DNA of 64,000 bases from Ideonella margarita (lineage in GTDB: Bacteria > Pseudomonadota > Gammaproteobacteria > Burkholderiales > Burkholderiaceae_C), in the NCBI RefSeq assembly GCF_038066635.1, contig NZ_JBBUTI010000010.1:62001-126000 (forward strand). The letters are read 5' to 3'. The position numbers and the translations under genes are program-made. Below the pieces are notes generated by a model. It saw only the letters and a list, made by a program, of their open reading frames with translations, did not search any database and was not told the DNA's origin. Of the stretch, positions 17,295 to 26,629 are shown in pieces; the first letter of the stretch is position 1; every line of letters starts with the position of its first letter.

Positions 17295-17642
17295 TCATGA
17301 TGACAAAGGCTTGGGCTGGCTCTCGCGGATGGCCAGGTGCAGCAGGCCGGTGATGCCCAGCACCACCAGCGTGCCCAGGCCCCACACCGCGCCGAGGATC
17401 CACACCAGCCAGCCCTGCAGGCTGCGCAGCAGCCCCTGCGACAGCTCGATCGCCCAGGCCAGCCACTCGTCCCAGCCGCCCAGCCACACGTCCAGCAAAT
17501 CGCCCAGCCTGGTGTCGGCCATGCGGGTGTGCAGTTCGGCCACCCAGGCGGGGTCGACGCTGAGCAGGGCCCACAAACCCGCTGCCAGGGCAGACCAGAG
17601 CAGCAGGGCAATCGCAGTGACAATCCAGAGAGCGGCAATCAT
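17295..17642 (-). CDS. small two-segment membrane protein, function unknown
   Basis: 115 residues from the ATG at 17642. Hydrophobic segments lie at about residues 4-25 ('LWIVTAIALLLWSALAAGLW') and 74-100 ('GWLVWILGAVWGLGTLVVLG'), separated by an acidic, Trp-rich amphipathic region ('LDVWLGGWDEWLAW'). It is divergent from yciH, with 38 bases between their starts. No recognised family; the gene is judged real because of regular codon use and hydrophobic pattern. Confidence 0.6.
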   Translation of the reverse strand: MIAALWIVTAIALLLWSALAAGLWALLSVDPAWVAELHTRMADTRLGDLLDVWLGGWDEWLAWAIELSQGLLRSLQGWLVWILGAVWGLGTLVVLGITGLLHLAIRESQPKPLSS

Positions 17643-17680
17643 GGGCCGCAAGCTTAGCCGCAGTCCCGGCACACTTGAAC

Positions 17681-18076
17681 ATGCCCTCACAACGAAACAC
17701 TGGTTTGTCCGGCCTGGCGGGCCTCTCAAGCCTGGTTTATTCCACCGACATTGGCCGCACCTGCCCCGATTGCCGGGCGCCGATTGCCGATTGCCAATGC
17801 AAGGCGCTGCAGGCCGCCGCCGCACGCGCGGCCGGTGACGGCGTGGTGCGCGTATCACGCGAGACCAAGGGCCGCGGCGGCAAGGCCGTGAGCGTGGTGC
17901 GCGGCTTGCCGCTGGACGACGCCGCCCTGGCCGCCCTGGCCAAAGAGCTGAAAACCGCCTGCGGCAGCGGCGGTACCGTGAAAGACGGCGTGATCGAGGT
18001 GCAAGGCGATCACGTCGCCCTGCTGCTGCAGAAACTCGCCGGTCGCGGCTGGACGATCAAGCGCGCCGGCGGCTGA
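17681..18076 (+). CDS. yciH: SUI1/eIF1-like translation factor (YciH family)
   Basis: 131 residues from the ATG at 17681 (a TTG two codons upstream is disfavoured). The N-terminal part has a CxxC...CxC cluster ('CPDCRAPIADCQC'), and the C-terminal SUI1 fold is visible in 'VRVSRETKGRGGKAVSVVRG' (the GRGGK loop), 'ELKTACGSGGTVKDGVIEVQ' and 'LLLQKLAGRGWTIKRAGG'. Homologues in Escherichia coli resemble eukaryotic initiation factor 1 and affect start-codon fidelity. It is convergent with dppF. Confidence 0.9.
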   Translation: MPSQRNTGLSGLAGLSSLVYSTDIGRTCPDCRAPIADCQCKALQAAAARAAGDGVVRVSRETKGRGGKAVSVVRGLPLDDAALAALAKELKTACGSGGTVKDGVIEVQGDHVALLLQKLAGRGWTIKRAGG

Positions 18077-18094
18077 AGCGCCGGGCGCTGTCGT

Positions 18095-19111
18095 TCAGCT
18101 GGTCACCGCGATGCAGGCCACCGCCTGCGGCCCGCGCTGCACCAGCTCGGGCGACTGCTCTGCACATGCCGGCATGGCCTGCGGGCAACGGGTGCGGAAG
18201 GCGCAGCCGGTCGGCCGGTTGATGGGCGAGGGCAGCTCACCCTTCAGCAGGATGCGCGGGCGGCGCAGGGCCGGGTCCACCGTCGGCGTGGCCGAGAGCA
18301 GCGCCTGCGTGTAGGGGTGGCGCGGCTGGTCGAACACCGCGTCACGCGGGCCCTGTTCCACGCAACGGCCCAGGTACATCACCATCACGTCGTCGGCCAC
18401 ATGGCGCACCACGCCGAGGTCGTGCGAGATGAACACATAGGCCACGTTCAGCTCGGCCTGCAGATCCGCCAGCAGGTTCAGCACCTGTGCGCGGATCGAC
18501 ACATCCAGCGCTGACACCGGCTCGTCGAGCACCAGCACGCGCGGCTTGAGCATCAAGGCCCGTGCGATGGCGATGCGCTGGCGCTGCCCGCCCGAAAACA
18601 TGTGCGGGTAACGCTCGAAGTGCTCCGGCCGCAGGCCGACGCGGGCCAGCATGGCGCGGGCCATGGCCTCGCGCTCCGCGTGGTCAGCGCCGATGCCATT
18701 CACCAGCAGCGGCTCCATCAAGGCCTTGCCCACGGTCTGCCGCGGGTTCAGCGAGCCATACGGGTTCTGGAAGACGATCTGGATCTGCCGGCGCAGCGTG
18801 CGGCGGGCGGCTTCATCGGCCGTGGCCACGTCGACGCCGTCGATCAGCAACTGGCCGTCGCTGGGCGTCTCGATCATCGTGAGCAGGCGCGCCAGCGTGG
18901 ACTTGCCACAGCCGGATTCACCCACCACCGCCAGCGTGCGGCCGGCGGACACGTTGAACGACACGCCGTCGAGCGCCTTCACGGTGGCGCCGGCCTTGAA
19001 CAGGCTGCGCGCCACGGCGTAGCGCCGCTGCAGGTTCACGGCCCGCAGCACGGGCTCGCCGGCATCGGGCGTGATCGGGTGGGTGTTGGGGTCGGTCACC
19101 ACGGCGCTCAT
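18095..19111 (-). CDS. dppF: dipeptide/oligopeptide ABC transporter ATP-binding protein DppF/OppF-like
   Basis: 338 residues from the ATG at 19111, overlapping the dppD stop by 4 bases (ATGA). Walker A is 'GESGCGKST', the Q-loop 'IVFQNPYGSLNPRQTVG' is typical of the OppF subgroup, the signature is 'FSGGQRQRIAIARAL' and Walker B is 'VLVLDEPVSALDVS'. The C-terminal oligopeptide-transporter extension carries a Cys cluster ('CAFRTRCPQAMPAC') that often binds a [4Fe-4S] centre in this group. It is the last gene of the dpp operon. Confidence 0.93.
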   Translation of the reverse strand: MSAVVTDPNTHPITPDAGEPVLRAVNLQRRYAVARSLFKAGATVKALDGVSFNVSAGRTLAVVGESGCGKSTLARLLTMIETPSDGQLLIDGVDVATADEAARRTLRRQIQIVFQNPYGSLNPRQTVGKALMEPLLVNGIGADHAEREAMARAMLARVGLRPEHFERYPHMFSGGQRQRIAIARALMLKPRVLVLDEPVSALDVSIRAQVLNLLADLQAELNVAYVFISHDLGVVRHVADDVMVMYLGRCVEQGPRDAVFDQPRHPYTQALLSATPTVDPALRRPRILLKGELPSPINRPTGCAFRTRCPQAMPACAEQSPELVQRGPQAVACIAVTS

Positions 19112-20103
19112 GCCGGCATCTCCATCAAGGGGGCCGCGTTGATGATCGGCGTGTGGCACAGGGCCTCGCCCAGCGCGGGGCCGGCAGCCACCGGCACCTC
19201 GTTGTGGCACCTGGCCGTGGCCAGGTGGCAGCGCGGTGCAAACAGGCAGCCGGCGGGGCGGTCAAACTGGCCGGGCACCAGACCGTCGATGGCCGTCAGG
19301 CGGCCGCCCACGGCGCGCTCTGGCAGGGCCGACAGCAGCGAGGCGGTGTAAGGGTGATGCGGCTGACTGAACAGCGTTGCCGCGGCTTGCTGTTCCACCG
19401 CGCGGCCGGCGTATTGCACCACCACGCGGTCAGCGCATTCGGCCACCACACCCAGGTCATGGGTGATGAGCACCAGGGCCATGCCGGTGTCGCGGCGCAG
19501 CGTCTGCAGCAGGTCCATGATCTGCGCCTGGATGGTCACATCCAGCGCAGTGGTGGGCTCGTCGGCAATCAGCAGGCGCGGCTTGCAGGCCAGCGCCATC
19601 GCGATCATCACGCGCTGGCTCATGCCGCCGGAAAGCTGGTGCGGGAAGGCCGAGACGCGCCGCACCGGGTCTGGAATGCCGACCAGCTCCAGCAACTCGA
19701 CCACGCGCGCCTTGCGCTGCGCGCGGTCGAGCGTGGTGTGGGCGGCCAGCGCCTCGTTGATCTGCCAGCCCACGGTGAAGCAGGGGTTCAGTGAGCTCAT
19801 CGGCTCCTGGAACACCATCGCCACGTCTTTGCCGATGAGCGTGCGGCGTTGCTTGGCCGGCATGGTCAGCAGGTCCTGGCCGTCGAACATCATGCGCTTG
19901 GCAGTGATGGTGGCCGTCCAGGGCAGCAGGCCCATGATGGCCAGCATGGCCACCGATTTGCCGGAGCCCGATTCGCCGACGATGGCCAGCACTTCATTCG
20001 GCGCGACCTTCAGGTTCACGCCGTCCACGGCCTTGAAGCTGCCACCCCGGGTGGCGAAGCTCACGCACAGGCCTTCGATGTCAAGCAAGGGAGTCGTGCT
20101 CAT
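19108..20103 (-). CDS. dppD: dipeptide ABC transporter ATP-binding protein DppD-like
   Basis: 331 residues. Walker A 'GESGSGKSV', Q-loop 'MVFQEPMSSLNPCFTVG', signature 'LSGGMSQRVMIAMAL' and Walker B 'LLIADEPTTALDVT' are intact. The C-terminus has the DppD-type Cys pattern ('CLFAPRCHLATARC'). It forms a heterodimeric motor with DppF. The gene starts two bases after the dppC stop and overlaps dppF, consistent with a single message dppA-(livJ-like)-dppB-dppC-dppD-dppF on the minus strand. Confidence 0.93.
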   Translation of the reverse strand: MSTTPLLDIEGLCVSFATRGGSFKAVDGVNLKVAPNEVLAIVGESGSGKSVAMLAIMGLLPWTATITAKRMMFDGQDLLTMPAKQRRTLIGKDVAMVFQEPMSSLNPCFTVGWQINEALAAHTTLDRAQRKARVVELLELVGIPDPVRRVSAFPHQLSGGMSQRVMIAMALACKPRLLIADEPTTALDVTIQAQIMDLLQTLRRDTGMALVLITHDLGVVAECADRVVVQYAGRAVEQQAAATLFSQPHHPYTASLLSALPERAVGGRLTAIDGLVPGQFDRPAGCLFAPRCHLATARCHNEVPVAAGPALGEALCHTPIINAAPLMEMPA

Positions 20104-20105
20104 GC

Positions 20106-20975
20106 TCAGGACCTCCGCATCTTCGGGTCAAGGGCATCACGCAGGCCGTCACCCGCCAGGTTGATGGCCACCACGGTGATCAGGATCGCCAGGCCGGGCA
20201 TCGTCACCAGCCAGGGGTCGGAGCGGATGAATTCGCGGGCGTCGGCCAGCATCGTGCCCCACTCGGCGGTGGGCGGCTGCGCGCCCAGGCCGAGGAAGCC
20301 CAGCGCGGCGGCTTCCAGAATGGCGTCTGACACACCTAGCGCGGCTTGCACGATCAGCGGGGCCAGGCAGTTCGGCAGCACGGTGAACATCATCAGGCGG
20401 AACTTGCCGACACCGGCCACGCGCGCGGCCGTCACATAGTCCTTCTGCAGCTCGGTCAGGGCCGAGGCCCGCAGCAGCCGCACGTAACGCGGCAGGTACA
20501 CGATGGTCACCGCGATGATGGTGTTGGCCAGGCTCGGGCCAAGCACCGCCACCACCAGGATGGCCAGCACCAGGCTGGGCACGGCCATGATCAGATCCAT
20601 CACGCGGGTGATGGCCACGTCAACGGCGGTGCCGAGCGAGGCACAGGCCAGGCCCAGCGCCACGCCGATGACAAACGACACGCTCATCACGGCGGTGCCG
20701 ATGAACAGCGAGATGCGGGCGCCGTGGATCAGGCGCGAAAGCATGTCGCGGCCCAGGCTGTCGGTGCCGAGCAGGAAGCGGCTGGAGCCACCTTCGGCCC
20801 AGGCCGGCGCGGCACGCACGGCGTCACGGAACTGCTCGTTCGGCGAATACGGCGCGACCACGTCGGCGAAGATCGCCAGCAAGGCAACGATCACCAGCAG
20901 GGCCAAGCCTGCGACGGCACCCTTGTTTTCCTTGAAGGCGGCCCAGAAGGCGCGCAGGGGATGCATTTCACCCAT
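20106..20975 (-). CDS. dppC: dipeptide ABC transporter permease DppC-like
   Basis: 289 residues; ATG at 20975 (a second in-frame ATG lies three codons on). An N-terminal OppC_N segment ('FKENKGAVAGLALLVIVALL') and the periplasmic stretch 'LLGTDSLGRDMLSRLIHGAR' are typical of DppC. Five further membrane segments follow, and the EAA loop is near 'EAAALGFLGLGAQPPTAEWG'. It overlaps dppB by 8 bases. Confidence 0.92.
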   Translation of the reverse strand: MGEMHPLRAFWAAFKENKGAVAGLALLVIVALLAIFADVVAPYSPNEQFRDAVRAAPAWAEGGSSRFLLGTDSLGRDMLSRLIHGARISLFIGTAVMSVSFVIGVALGLACASLGTAVDVAITRVMDLIMAVPSLVLAILVVAVLGPSLANTIIAVTIVYLPRYVRLLRASALTELQKDYVTAARVAGVGKFRLMMFTVLPNCLAPLIVQAALGVSDAILEAAALGFLGLGAQPPTAEWGTMLADAREFIRSDPWLVTMPGLAILITVVAINLAGDGLRDALDPKMRRS

Positions 20976-21978
20976 GACGGATCCGCGGGTTGATCAGGCC
21001 GTAGGTGACATCGACCAGCAGGTTCACGAACATCACCACCAGCGACACCAGCATCACGCCGCCTTGCAGGGCGGGGTAATCACGGCGGGAGATGGATTCG
21101 ATCAGCCACTTGCCGATGCCCGGCCAGGAGAAGATGGTTTCGGTCAGCACGGCGCCCGCCATCAGGGCGCCCACCTGCAGGCCGATGACGGTGGCCACCG
21201 GAATCATGGCGTTGCGCAGCGCATGCAGGCCCACCACCCGCCAGGTCGACAGGCCCTTGGCGCGGGCGGTGCGCACATAGTCTTCGCTCAGCACTTCGAG
21301 CATCGCCGAGCGCGTCATGCGGGCAATCACCGCCAGCGGCACGGTGCCCAGCACCACGGCCGGCAGCACCAGGTGGTGCAGCGCGTCGAGCACGGCGCCG
21401 GGCTGCTCACTCAGCCACGCGTCGATCACCATGAAACCGGTGACCGGCTCGAAGTAGAAATTGATCAGGTCGATGCGGCCAGACACCGGCGTCAGCCCCC
21501 AGCGCTCACCGACGAACATGATGAGCAGCAGGCCCCACCAGAAGATCGGCATGGAGTAGCCGGTCACGCTCAGGCCCATCAGCGTCTGGTCGAACAGCGT
21601 GCCGCGCCGGGCGGCTGCAATCGCACCTGCGGGGAGGCCCACCAGGGCAGCAAACAGCATCGCGAAGAAGCTCAGCTCCAGCGTGGCCGGGAAGAGCGTC
21701 GCGAACTCGGTCAGCACCTTCTGGTTGGTGGCCAGCGAGGTGCCGAAATCGCCCTGCACCAGCTGGCCCGCGTAGTCGAGGAACTGCTTCCACACAGGCT
21801 GGTCCAGGCCCAGCTCGTGGCGGAACTGCGCCAGCCGTTCGGGCGAAATGCCGCGCTCACCGACGCGCACCTCCACCGGGTCGCCCGGCACCATGCGGAT
21901 CGCCACGAAGGTGACGAACATCAGGGCGATGAAGGTGGGAATGGTCAGCGCCAGCCGGCGCAACAGGAACAGGAACAT
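20968..21978 (-). CDS. dppB: dipeptide ABC transporter permease DppB-like
   Basis: 336 residues with six membrane segments. The start 'FLLRRLALTIPTFIALMFVT' and 'VRMVPGDPVE'-like block are family marks, as is the EAA loop 'DYVRTARAKGLSTWRVVGLH' for DppB. It lies 18 bases after the LivJ-like gene, so all belong to one operon. Its partner is DppC. Confidence 0.92.
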   Translation of the reverse strand: MFLFLLRRLALTIPTFIALMFVTFVAIRMVPGDPVEVRVGERGISPERLAQFRHELGLDQPVWKQFLDYAGQLVQGDFGTSLATNQKVLTEFATLFPATLELSFFAMLFAALVGLPAGAIAAARRGTLFDQTLMGLSVTGYSMPIFWWGLLLIMFVGERWGLTPVSGRIDLINFYFEPVTGFMVIDAWLSEQPGAVLDALHHLVLPAVVLGTVPLAVIARMTRSAMLEVLSEDYVRTARAKGLSTWRVVGLHALRNAMIPVATVIGLQVGALMAGAVLTETIFSWPGIGKWLIESISRRDYPALQGGVMLVSLVVMFVNLLVDVTYGLINPRIRHG

Positions 21979-21996
21979 GGCAAGTGGTCCGTGTGA

Positions 21997-23145
21997 TTAC
22001 CAGACGTCGCTGCGGTTGAGCAGGAACCATTCACCCTTGGTGACCTGGTAGACGCTGACCACGCCGTAGCGCTGCTCGCCGTCGTCGGCAAAGCGCATGC
22101 TGCTCGTCACCGGCGCCAGCGGGTCAACCGACTTGAGCGCCGTCACCAGCTTGGCACCTTCCACGCTGCGGGCCTGGCGCACTGCCGCAGCCAGCACATA
22201 GACCGCGTCGTAGGCATAGTGGGCCGCGTAGATCGGCTCATGCTTGTGGGCGGTGCGGAAAGCGCCGAGGAAGTTCTTGCCGCCGTTGAATTCGCTGGCC
22301 GCCACGATGGGCGAAGTGGCGTAGATCTGGCCGATGGCCGGGTTGATCTTCAGCAGGCCTTCGGTCTTGATGGTGTCGCCACCCACGATGCTGAGGTTGT
22401 GCACACCGGCGGCCAGCAGCTGGTCGGTCAGGGCAATCACCTGGAAGTCAGCCAGCGTGGTGACGAGCACGGTGGCCTGCGCGGCCTTCATGTCGGCCAC
22501 GAGCTTGGCGAACTGGGTGGTCTTGTCATCGAGCGAAGCGCGCAGCTTCACGCTGCGGCCCTTGGCCTTGAGCTGCTCGGCAGCCGATTCAGCCAGGCCC
22601 TTGCCGTAAGGCGTGTTGTCGTCGACCACGGCATACACCTGCTCGCCCGGCAGCTGCGCGGCGAACGAGCCCACGGCCTTCGATTGCAGCGCATCGCTGG
22701 CCACCAGGCGGAAGGTGGTGGGCAGGCCCAGGCGGGTGTATTCGGGCTTGGTGGAGATGGCCAGCTGCGGAATCATCTTGCTGGCGTAGATCGGTGCGGC
22801 CGCCATGCTGACGCCCGAGTTCAGGTGGCCGATGACCGCCACCACGCCGGCATCCAACAGCTTCTGGGCCGCGGCCTTGCCGGCTTCGGCATCGGCCTTG
22901 TCGTCTTCCGCCACGATCTCGAACTTGACCGTCTTGCCGTCGATCCGCAGGCCCTCGCGATTGATGTCGTTGACCGCCATCTGCGCGCCGTCCAGCATGT
23001 CCTGCCCCAGCGCCTTCAGCGGACCGGACAGCGGCTGCGCCACACCGATCTTGATGACTTCAGGCACCGACGGCTGGCAGGCAGACAACAGCGCAACGCC
23101 GCCAAGCAGGCAGCAGCGCACCAGAGAGCGCAAAGGGTGGATCAT
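21997..23145 (-). CDS. LivJ-type (branched-chain amino-acid family) substrate-binding lipoprotein inside the dpp operon
   Basis: 382 residues from the ATG at 23145. A lipoprotein signal ends in 'ALLSAC' (Cys22 region). The mature chain is a type-I periplasmic-binding fold: 'KIGVAQPLSGPLKALGQDML', 'AMAVNDIN'-like segment, 'VVAVIGHLNSGVSMAAAPIY' and 'AVVDDNTPYGKGLAESAAEQ', all characteristic of LivJ/LivK/AmiC-type receptors. No Liv permeases or ATPases are nearby. It sits between dppA and dppB on the same strand with short gaps. It may feed a distant Liv transporter, act as a sensor, or present a different ligand; the sequence does not tell. Confidence 0.88.
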   Translation of the reverse strand: MIHPLRSLVRCCLLGGVALLSACQPSVPEVIKIGVAQPLSGPLKALGQDMLDGAQMAVNDINREGLRIDGKTVKFEIVAEDDKADAEAGKAAAQKLLDAGVVAVIGHLNSGVSMAAAPIYASKMIPQLAISTKPEYTRLGLPTTFRLVASDALQSKAVGSFAAQLPGEQVYAVVDDNTPYGKGLAESAAEQLKAKGRSVKLRASLDDKTTQFAKLVADMKAAQATVLVTTLADFQVIALTDQLLAAGVHNLSIVGGDTIKTEGLLKINPAIGQIYATSPIVAASEFNGGKNFLGAFRTAHKHEPIYAAHYAYDAVYVLAAAVRQARSVEGAKLVTALKSVDPLAPVTSSMRFADDGEQRYGVVSVYQVTKGEWFLLNRSDVW

Positions 23146-23245
23146 GGGGAACTGCAGGTGAGGTGGAGAAAAGGAACAGCGCCGCCGGCGGCAGCAAGCC
23201 GCAGCGGCGGGCACCGGCCAGCCCGGGTGGGCCGGCCGCTCGCGA

Positions 23246-24850
23246 TCACTTCAAGGACACGCCGTTGAACTGGTGCGAGTTGAAGGGGCTTTGCTTGTAG
23301 CCGGTGACTTCCTGGCGCATCACTTCGTAAACCACCGAGTGGGCGATCTTGAAGTCCGGCGCTTCGTCACGTTCGATCAGCTGCATCTCCTCGTACAACT
23401 TGGCGCGGGCCTTGTTGTCGGTGAGCGTGCGGGCCTTCTCGAGCTTCTCGTCATAGGGCTTGTTGCACCACTTCGAGAGGTTCTGGCCACCGGCACGGGC
23501 CGCGTCGCAGCCGTGCAGGAAGAAGAAGTTGTCGGGGTCGCCGTTGTCGCCGTTCCAGCCCAGCATGCCGGTCTGGTGTTCACCTTGCTGCAGGCGCTTG
23601 CGGTACTCGCCCCACTCGAAGGTGACCAGCTTGGCGGTGACGCCGATCTTGGCCAGGTCGGCCTGCATCATCTCGGCGATGCGCTTGGCATTCGGGTTGT
23701 ACGGACGCTGCACCGGCATGTACCAGAGGTCCACCTCGATCGGCGTCTTCACGCCGGCCTTGACCAGCAGGGCCTTGGCCTTTTCCGGGTCATGCGGCCA
23801 CTCGGCGACCTTGTCGTTGTAGCCCCACAGGGTCGGCGGAATCAGGTTCTTGGCGGCGGTGCCGGCGCCCAGGTACACGTCCTTCAGGATGGCCGCCTTG
23901 TCGATGGCCATGGTGAAGGCCTGGCGGACTTCCTTCTTGTCCATCGGGGCCTTCTGGGTGTTGAAGGCCCAGTAGGCGATGTTCAGGCCGGGCAGGCTGG
24001 TCACGCGCAGCGACTTGTCCTTCTGCATCTCGGGCAGATCGGCCGGGCGCGGGTAGCCGGTCAGGTGGCATTCGCCGGCCTTGAGCTTGGCGTAACGCGC
24101 GGTGGCGTCCGGCGTGATGGCGAAGACCAGGTCATCCACCATCGCCTTTTCACCCCAGTAGGCCTTGTTGGCCTTGTAGCGGATGACGGCGTCCTTCTGG
24201 TAGGTGACAAAGCTGAACGGGCCGGTGCCCACCGGGGCCTGGTCGAACTGGCCCTGCTTGCCGGCCTTGGTCAGTGCGTCGGCGTATTCAGCCGAGTGGA
24301 TGGCGGCGAAGTCCATGGCCAGGTTCGGCAGCATGGTCACGTTCGGCTTCTTCAGCACGATGCGCACGGTGTAGGGGTCGACCTTCTCGACGGCTTCGAG
24401 GTCGTCCTTCAGGCCCATGTCGGCGAAATAGTCGTACTTGCCGCCCGAGACCTTGGCGTAGGGGTGATCGGCCTTCCACTGGCGCTCGAAGCTGAACACC
24501 ACGTCGTCGGCGTTGAAGTCGCGCGTCGGGGTGAAGTCTTTGATGGTGTGGAACTTCACGCCCTTGCGCAGCTTTAAGGTGTAGACCTTGCCGTCAGGCG
24601 ACATGCTCCAGCTCTCGGCCAGGCCGGGTTCGACCTGGGTGCTGCCGCGGGTGAAGTGCGTCAGGCGGTCATACACCGGGCGGGCGGCATCGAAGCTGGT
24701 GCCTGTGGTGTTGAGGGCCGGGGTGAAGTTCTCGGGTGAGCCCTCGGAGCAATACACGAGGGTCTTTGCGCCGGCAGCGCCTGCGCACAGGGCGAGGGCG
24801 GCCAGGGCCAGTGCAGAGCGGTGAGTGGCTTTGGGCCAGGATGCAGTCAT
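23246..24850 (-). CDS. dppA: dipeptide-binding protein DppA-like (SBP_bac_5 family)
   Basis: 534 residues from the ATG at 24850, with a strong GGAGG SD eight bases upstream. The signal peptide ends 'AGAAGA'. The mature protein opens 'KTLVYCSEGSPENFTPALNT' and continues 'TRDFNADDVVFSFERQW', 'APVGTGPFSFVTYQKDAVIR', 'NIAYWAFNTQKAPMDKKEVR', all typical of DppA/OppA periplasmic receptors. It is first in the operon and should deliver dipeptides (or haem/other small peptide-like ligands, known for some DppA) to DppBCDF. A longer upstream frame to 24979 lacks a signal-peptide start and is not used. The 200 bases upstream (24851-25050) contain no other gene. Confidence 0.93.
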   Translation of the reverse strand: MTASWPKATHRSALALAALALCAGAAGAKTLVYCSEGSPENFTPALNTTGTSFDAARPVYDRLTHFTRGSTQVEPGLAESWSMSPDGKVYTLKLRKGVKFHTIKDFTPTRDFNADDVVFSFERQWKADHPYAKVSGGKYDYFADMGLKDDLEAVEKVDPYTVRIVLKKPNVTMLPNLAMDFAAIHSAEYADALTKAGKQGQFDQAPVGTGPFSFVTYQKDAVIRYKANKAYWGEKAMVDDLVFAITPDATARYAKLKAGECHLTGYPRPADLPEMQKDKSLRVTSLPGLNIAYWAFNTQKAPMDKKEVRQAFTMAIDKAAILKDVYLGAGTAAKNLIPPTLWGYNDKVAEWPHDPEKAKALLVKAGVKTPIEVDLWYMPVQRPYNPNAKRIAEMMQADLAKIGVTAKLVTFEWGEYRKRLQQGEHQTGMLGWNGDNGDPDNFFFLHGCDAARAGGQNLSKWCNKPYDEKLEKARTLTDNKARAKLYEEMQLIERDEAPDFKIAHSVVYEVMRQEVTGYKQSPFNSHQFNGVSLK

Positions 24851-25050
24851 CGGGTTCCTCCAGGACAGTTGTGCCGTCGAGTTCGGGTGCCAGGGTGCGG
24901 CAATGCCGCGCATCGTACGTCCGAAAACGCCCTGTCCCGGTGCAGGGCGACCTCGGGTTTCCAGCAGGTGCGCGGTCATCCAAAGTGCTCAGCAAGAACG
25001 GTGCCGCCGGGGTTGCGGCGGTGCTGACGTGCGGGTTTTGCCCGGGGTGC

Positions 25051-25638
25051 TTACCAGCCTGACGGCGTGTGGAACGCCGGGTTCAGCAGCGCGCAGAGCT
25101 GGTGGTCACGCCAGGCGCCGTCGATGAAGAGGTAGTCAGGCGAGAGGCCGATGGGGCGAAAGCCCAGGCGTTGCAGCAAGGCGCCGCTGCGCAGGTTTTC
25201 CGGCCGGAAGGCGGCCTGAACGCGGTGCAGGTTGACGCGCGGGCTGAAGGCCTCAGCGAGGGCGGCCACGAGGGCCTCGTGCATCAGGCCCCGGCCCTGC
25301 CAGTCGCGGTCGATGGCGTAGCCCAGCACCGCGCTGTGGAAGGCACCTCGCGCGACCTGACTGAAGTTCACCGTGCCGATGATCTGGTCGGGGGCCTCCA
25401 CCGGGCTGATCCACCAGCGAAAGCCCTGGCCTTCGCCAAAGGCTTTCAGCGCGGTGCGCAGGCGCTCAGCCTGCACGGCTTCCGTGTAGAAGCCGGGCGG
25501 GGTGGGCGGGTCCCAGCGGGCGAAGTGCGCCTGGTTGCGTTGCTGGAAATCAAGCAGCGCGCCCGCGAGGCCGTCATGGCCGGCCTGCAGCAGCAGGTGC
25601 GGGGTGTGCAGGGTCTTGCGGGCGGGGCTCAGGTCCAT
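25051..25638 (-). CDS. GNAT-family N-acetyltransferase (RimJ/RimL type)
   Basis: 195 residues. Acetyl-CoA-binding region 'DRDWQGRGLMHEALVAALAE' with the QGRG loop, preceded by 'GTVNFSQVARGAFHSAVLGY' and followed by 'LHRVQAAFRPENLRSGALLQ' and 'RLGFRPIGLSPDYLFIDG', matches RimJ/RimL acetyltransferases that modify protein N-termini or small molecules. The gene stands alone on the minus strand. Confidence 0.88.
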   Translation of the reverse strand: MDLSPARKTLHTPHLLLQAGHDGLAGALLDFQQRNQAHFARWDPPTPPGFYTEAVQAERLRTALKAFGEGQGFRWWISPVEAPDQIIGTVNFSQVARGAFHSAVLGYAIDRDWQGRGLMHEALVAALAEAFSPRVNLHRVQAAFRPENLRSGALLQRLGFRPIGLSPDYLFIDGAWRDHQLCALLNPAFHTPSGW

Positions 25639-25678
25639 GCGCTGAGCCTACCAAAACCGCCCGGTGCCGCAGGGCCTG

Positions 25679-26524
25679 TCAGGCCAATGCCGCCTGCAGC
25701 TCGGCAGCACCAGGGCCGAAGGCATACGCATCCATGCCGAGGTGGCCGTAGGTCACGCTCTCATGCAGGCGCAGGCCCGGGTGGCTCAACCCGCCGGCGC
25801 CGGCCGCCACGAAGAAGGGCAGCAGGTGCTCGTCGGTCGGGTGCATGTGCACGGCGTGCGGGGCCTGGGTGCGCCAGGTGGCGAGCTGGGCATGGTCGCC
25901 CGCCTCGGTGTGTTGCTGGAACCACTGGCGGAAGGCGGCGCTTTCCGGGTATTCGGGCTGGTCGATCTCGCCCCGGCCCGCGGCAAACAGCCGCAGGTTG
26001 TGGGTGATCGAGCCCGAGCCCAGAATCAGCACGCCTTCAGCCGCCAGCGGCGCCAGGGCCGCGCCCAGCGCCTGCAGGCGCTCAGGCGCCCAGCCCGGCG
26101 GCCAGGCCAGAGGCAGCACGGGCACGTTGGCGCCCGGGAACATCGAGCGCAGCGGCGTCCAGATGCCGTGGTCCAGGCCGCCTTCGGGGCTCAGGTGGAT
26201 GGGCAGGCCGGCGTCGCGCAGCAGGCCGGCCACGCGCTGGGCCAGCGCCGGGGCGCCGTCCACGTCGTAGCGCAGCTGGTAGAGCGCGTCCGGGAAGCCG
26301 CCGAAGTCATACACGGCTTCGTGGCGGGCGGCGCCCAGCAGCACTGGCTCACGGGTGAGCGAGTGGGCCGAGACGGCCAGGATGGCCTTGGGCGTGCCGA
26401 AGCGGGCCTGCAGGGCCGGGCCGAGGCGTTGCCAGAAGGCGCCCGCTGCCCCCGGCTCCAGCGCCGTCATGGGCGAGCCGTGAGAGACATAGAGCGGTGG
26501 AAAAGCGGTGTGGTGCGTGTTCAT
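25679..26524 (-). CDS. ygiD: 4,5-DOPA extradiol dioxygenase-like protein (LigB fold, YgiD family)
   Basis: 281 residues from the ATG at 26524. Metal-binding blocks are 'LYVSHGSPMTALEPG', 'ILAVSAHSLTREP', 'GGLDHGIWTPLRSMFPG' and 'LILGSGSITHNLRLF', the standard class III extradiol dioxygenase set of the YgiD/DODA group. It probably opens catechol rings such as DOPA; the physiological substrate is not known for most bacterial members. It is divergent from the FtsX-type permease gene, with about 105 bases between starts. Confidence 0.88.
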   Translation of the reverse strand: MNTHHTAFPPLYVSHGSPMTALEPGAAGAFWQRLGPALQARFGTPKAILAVSAHSLTREPVLLGAARHEAVYDFGGFPDALYQLRYDVDGAPALAQRVAGLLRDAGLPIHLSPEGGLDHGIWTPLRSMFPGANVPVLPLAWPPGWAPERLQALGAALAPLAAEGVLILGSGSITHNLRLFAAGRGEIDQPEYPESAAFRQWFQQHTEAGDHAQLATWRTQAPHAVHMHPTDEHLLPFFVAAGAGGLSHPGLRLHESVTYGHLGMDAYAFGPGAAELQAALA

Positions 26525-26629
26525 GACCTGTATTTCAGCAGCGGGGCAGGGCGGCGGCGTTCGGATGTCTTGCATGCAGCATTCACCGCCGTCTGCGCCG
26601 TGTATCCGAAAGCGTGTAGCGTTGCAGAC

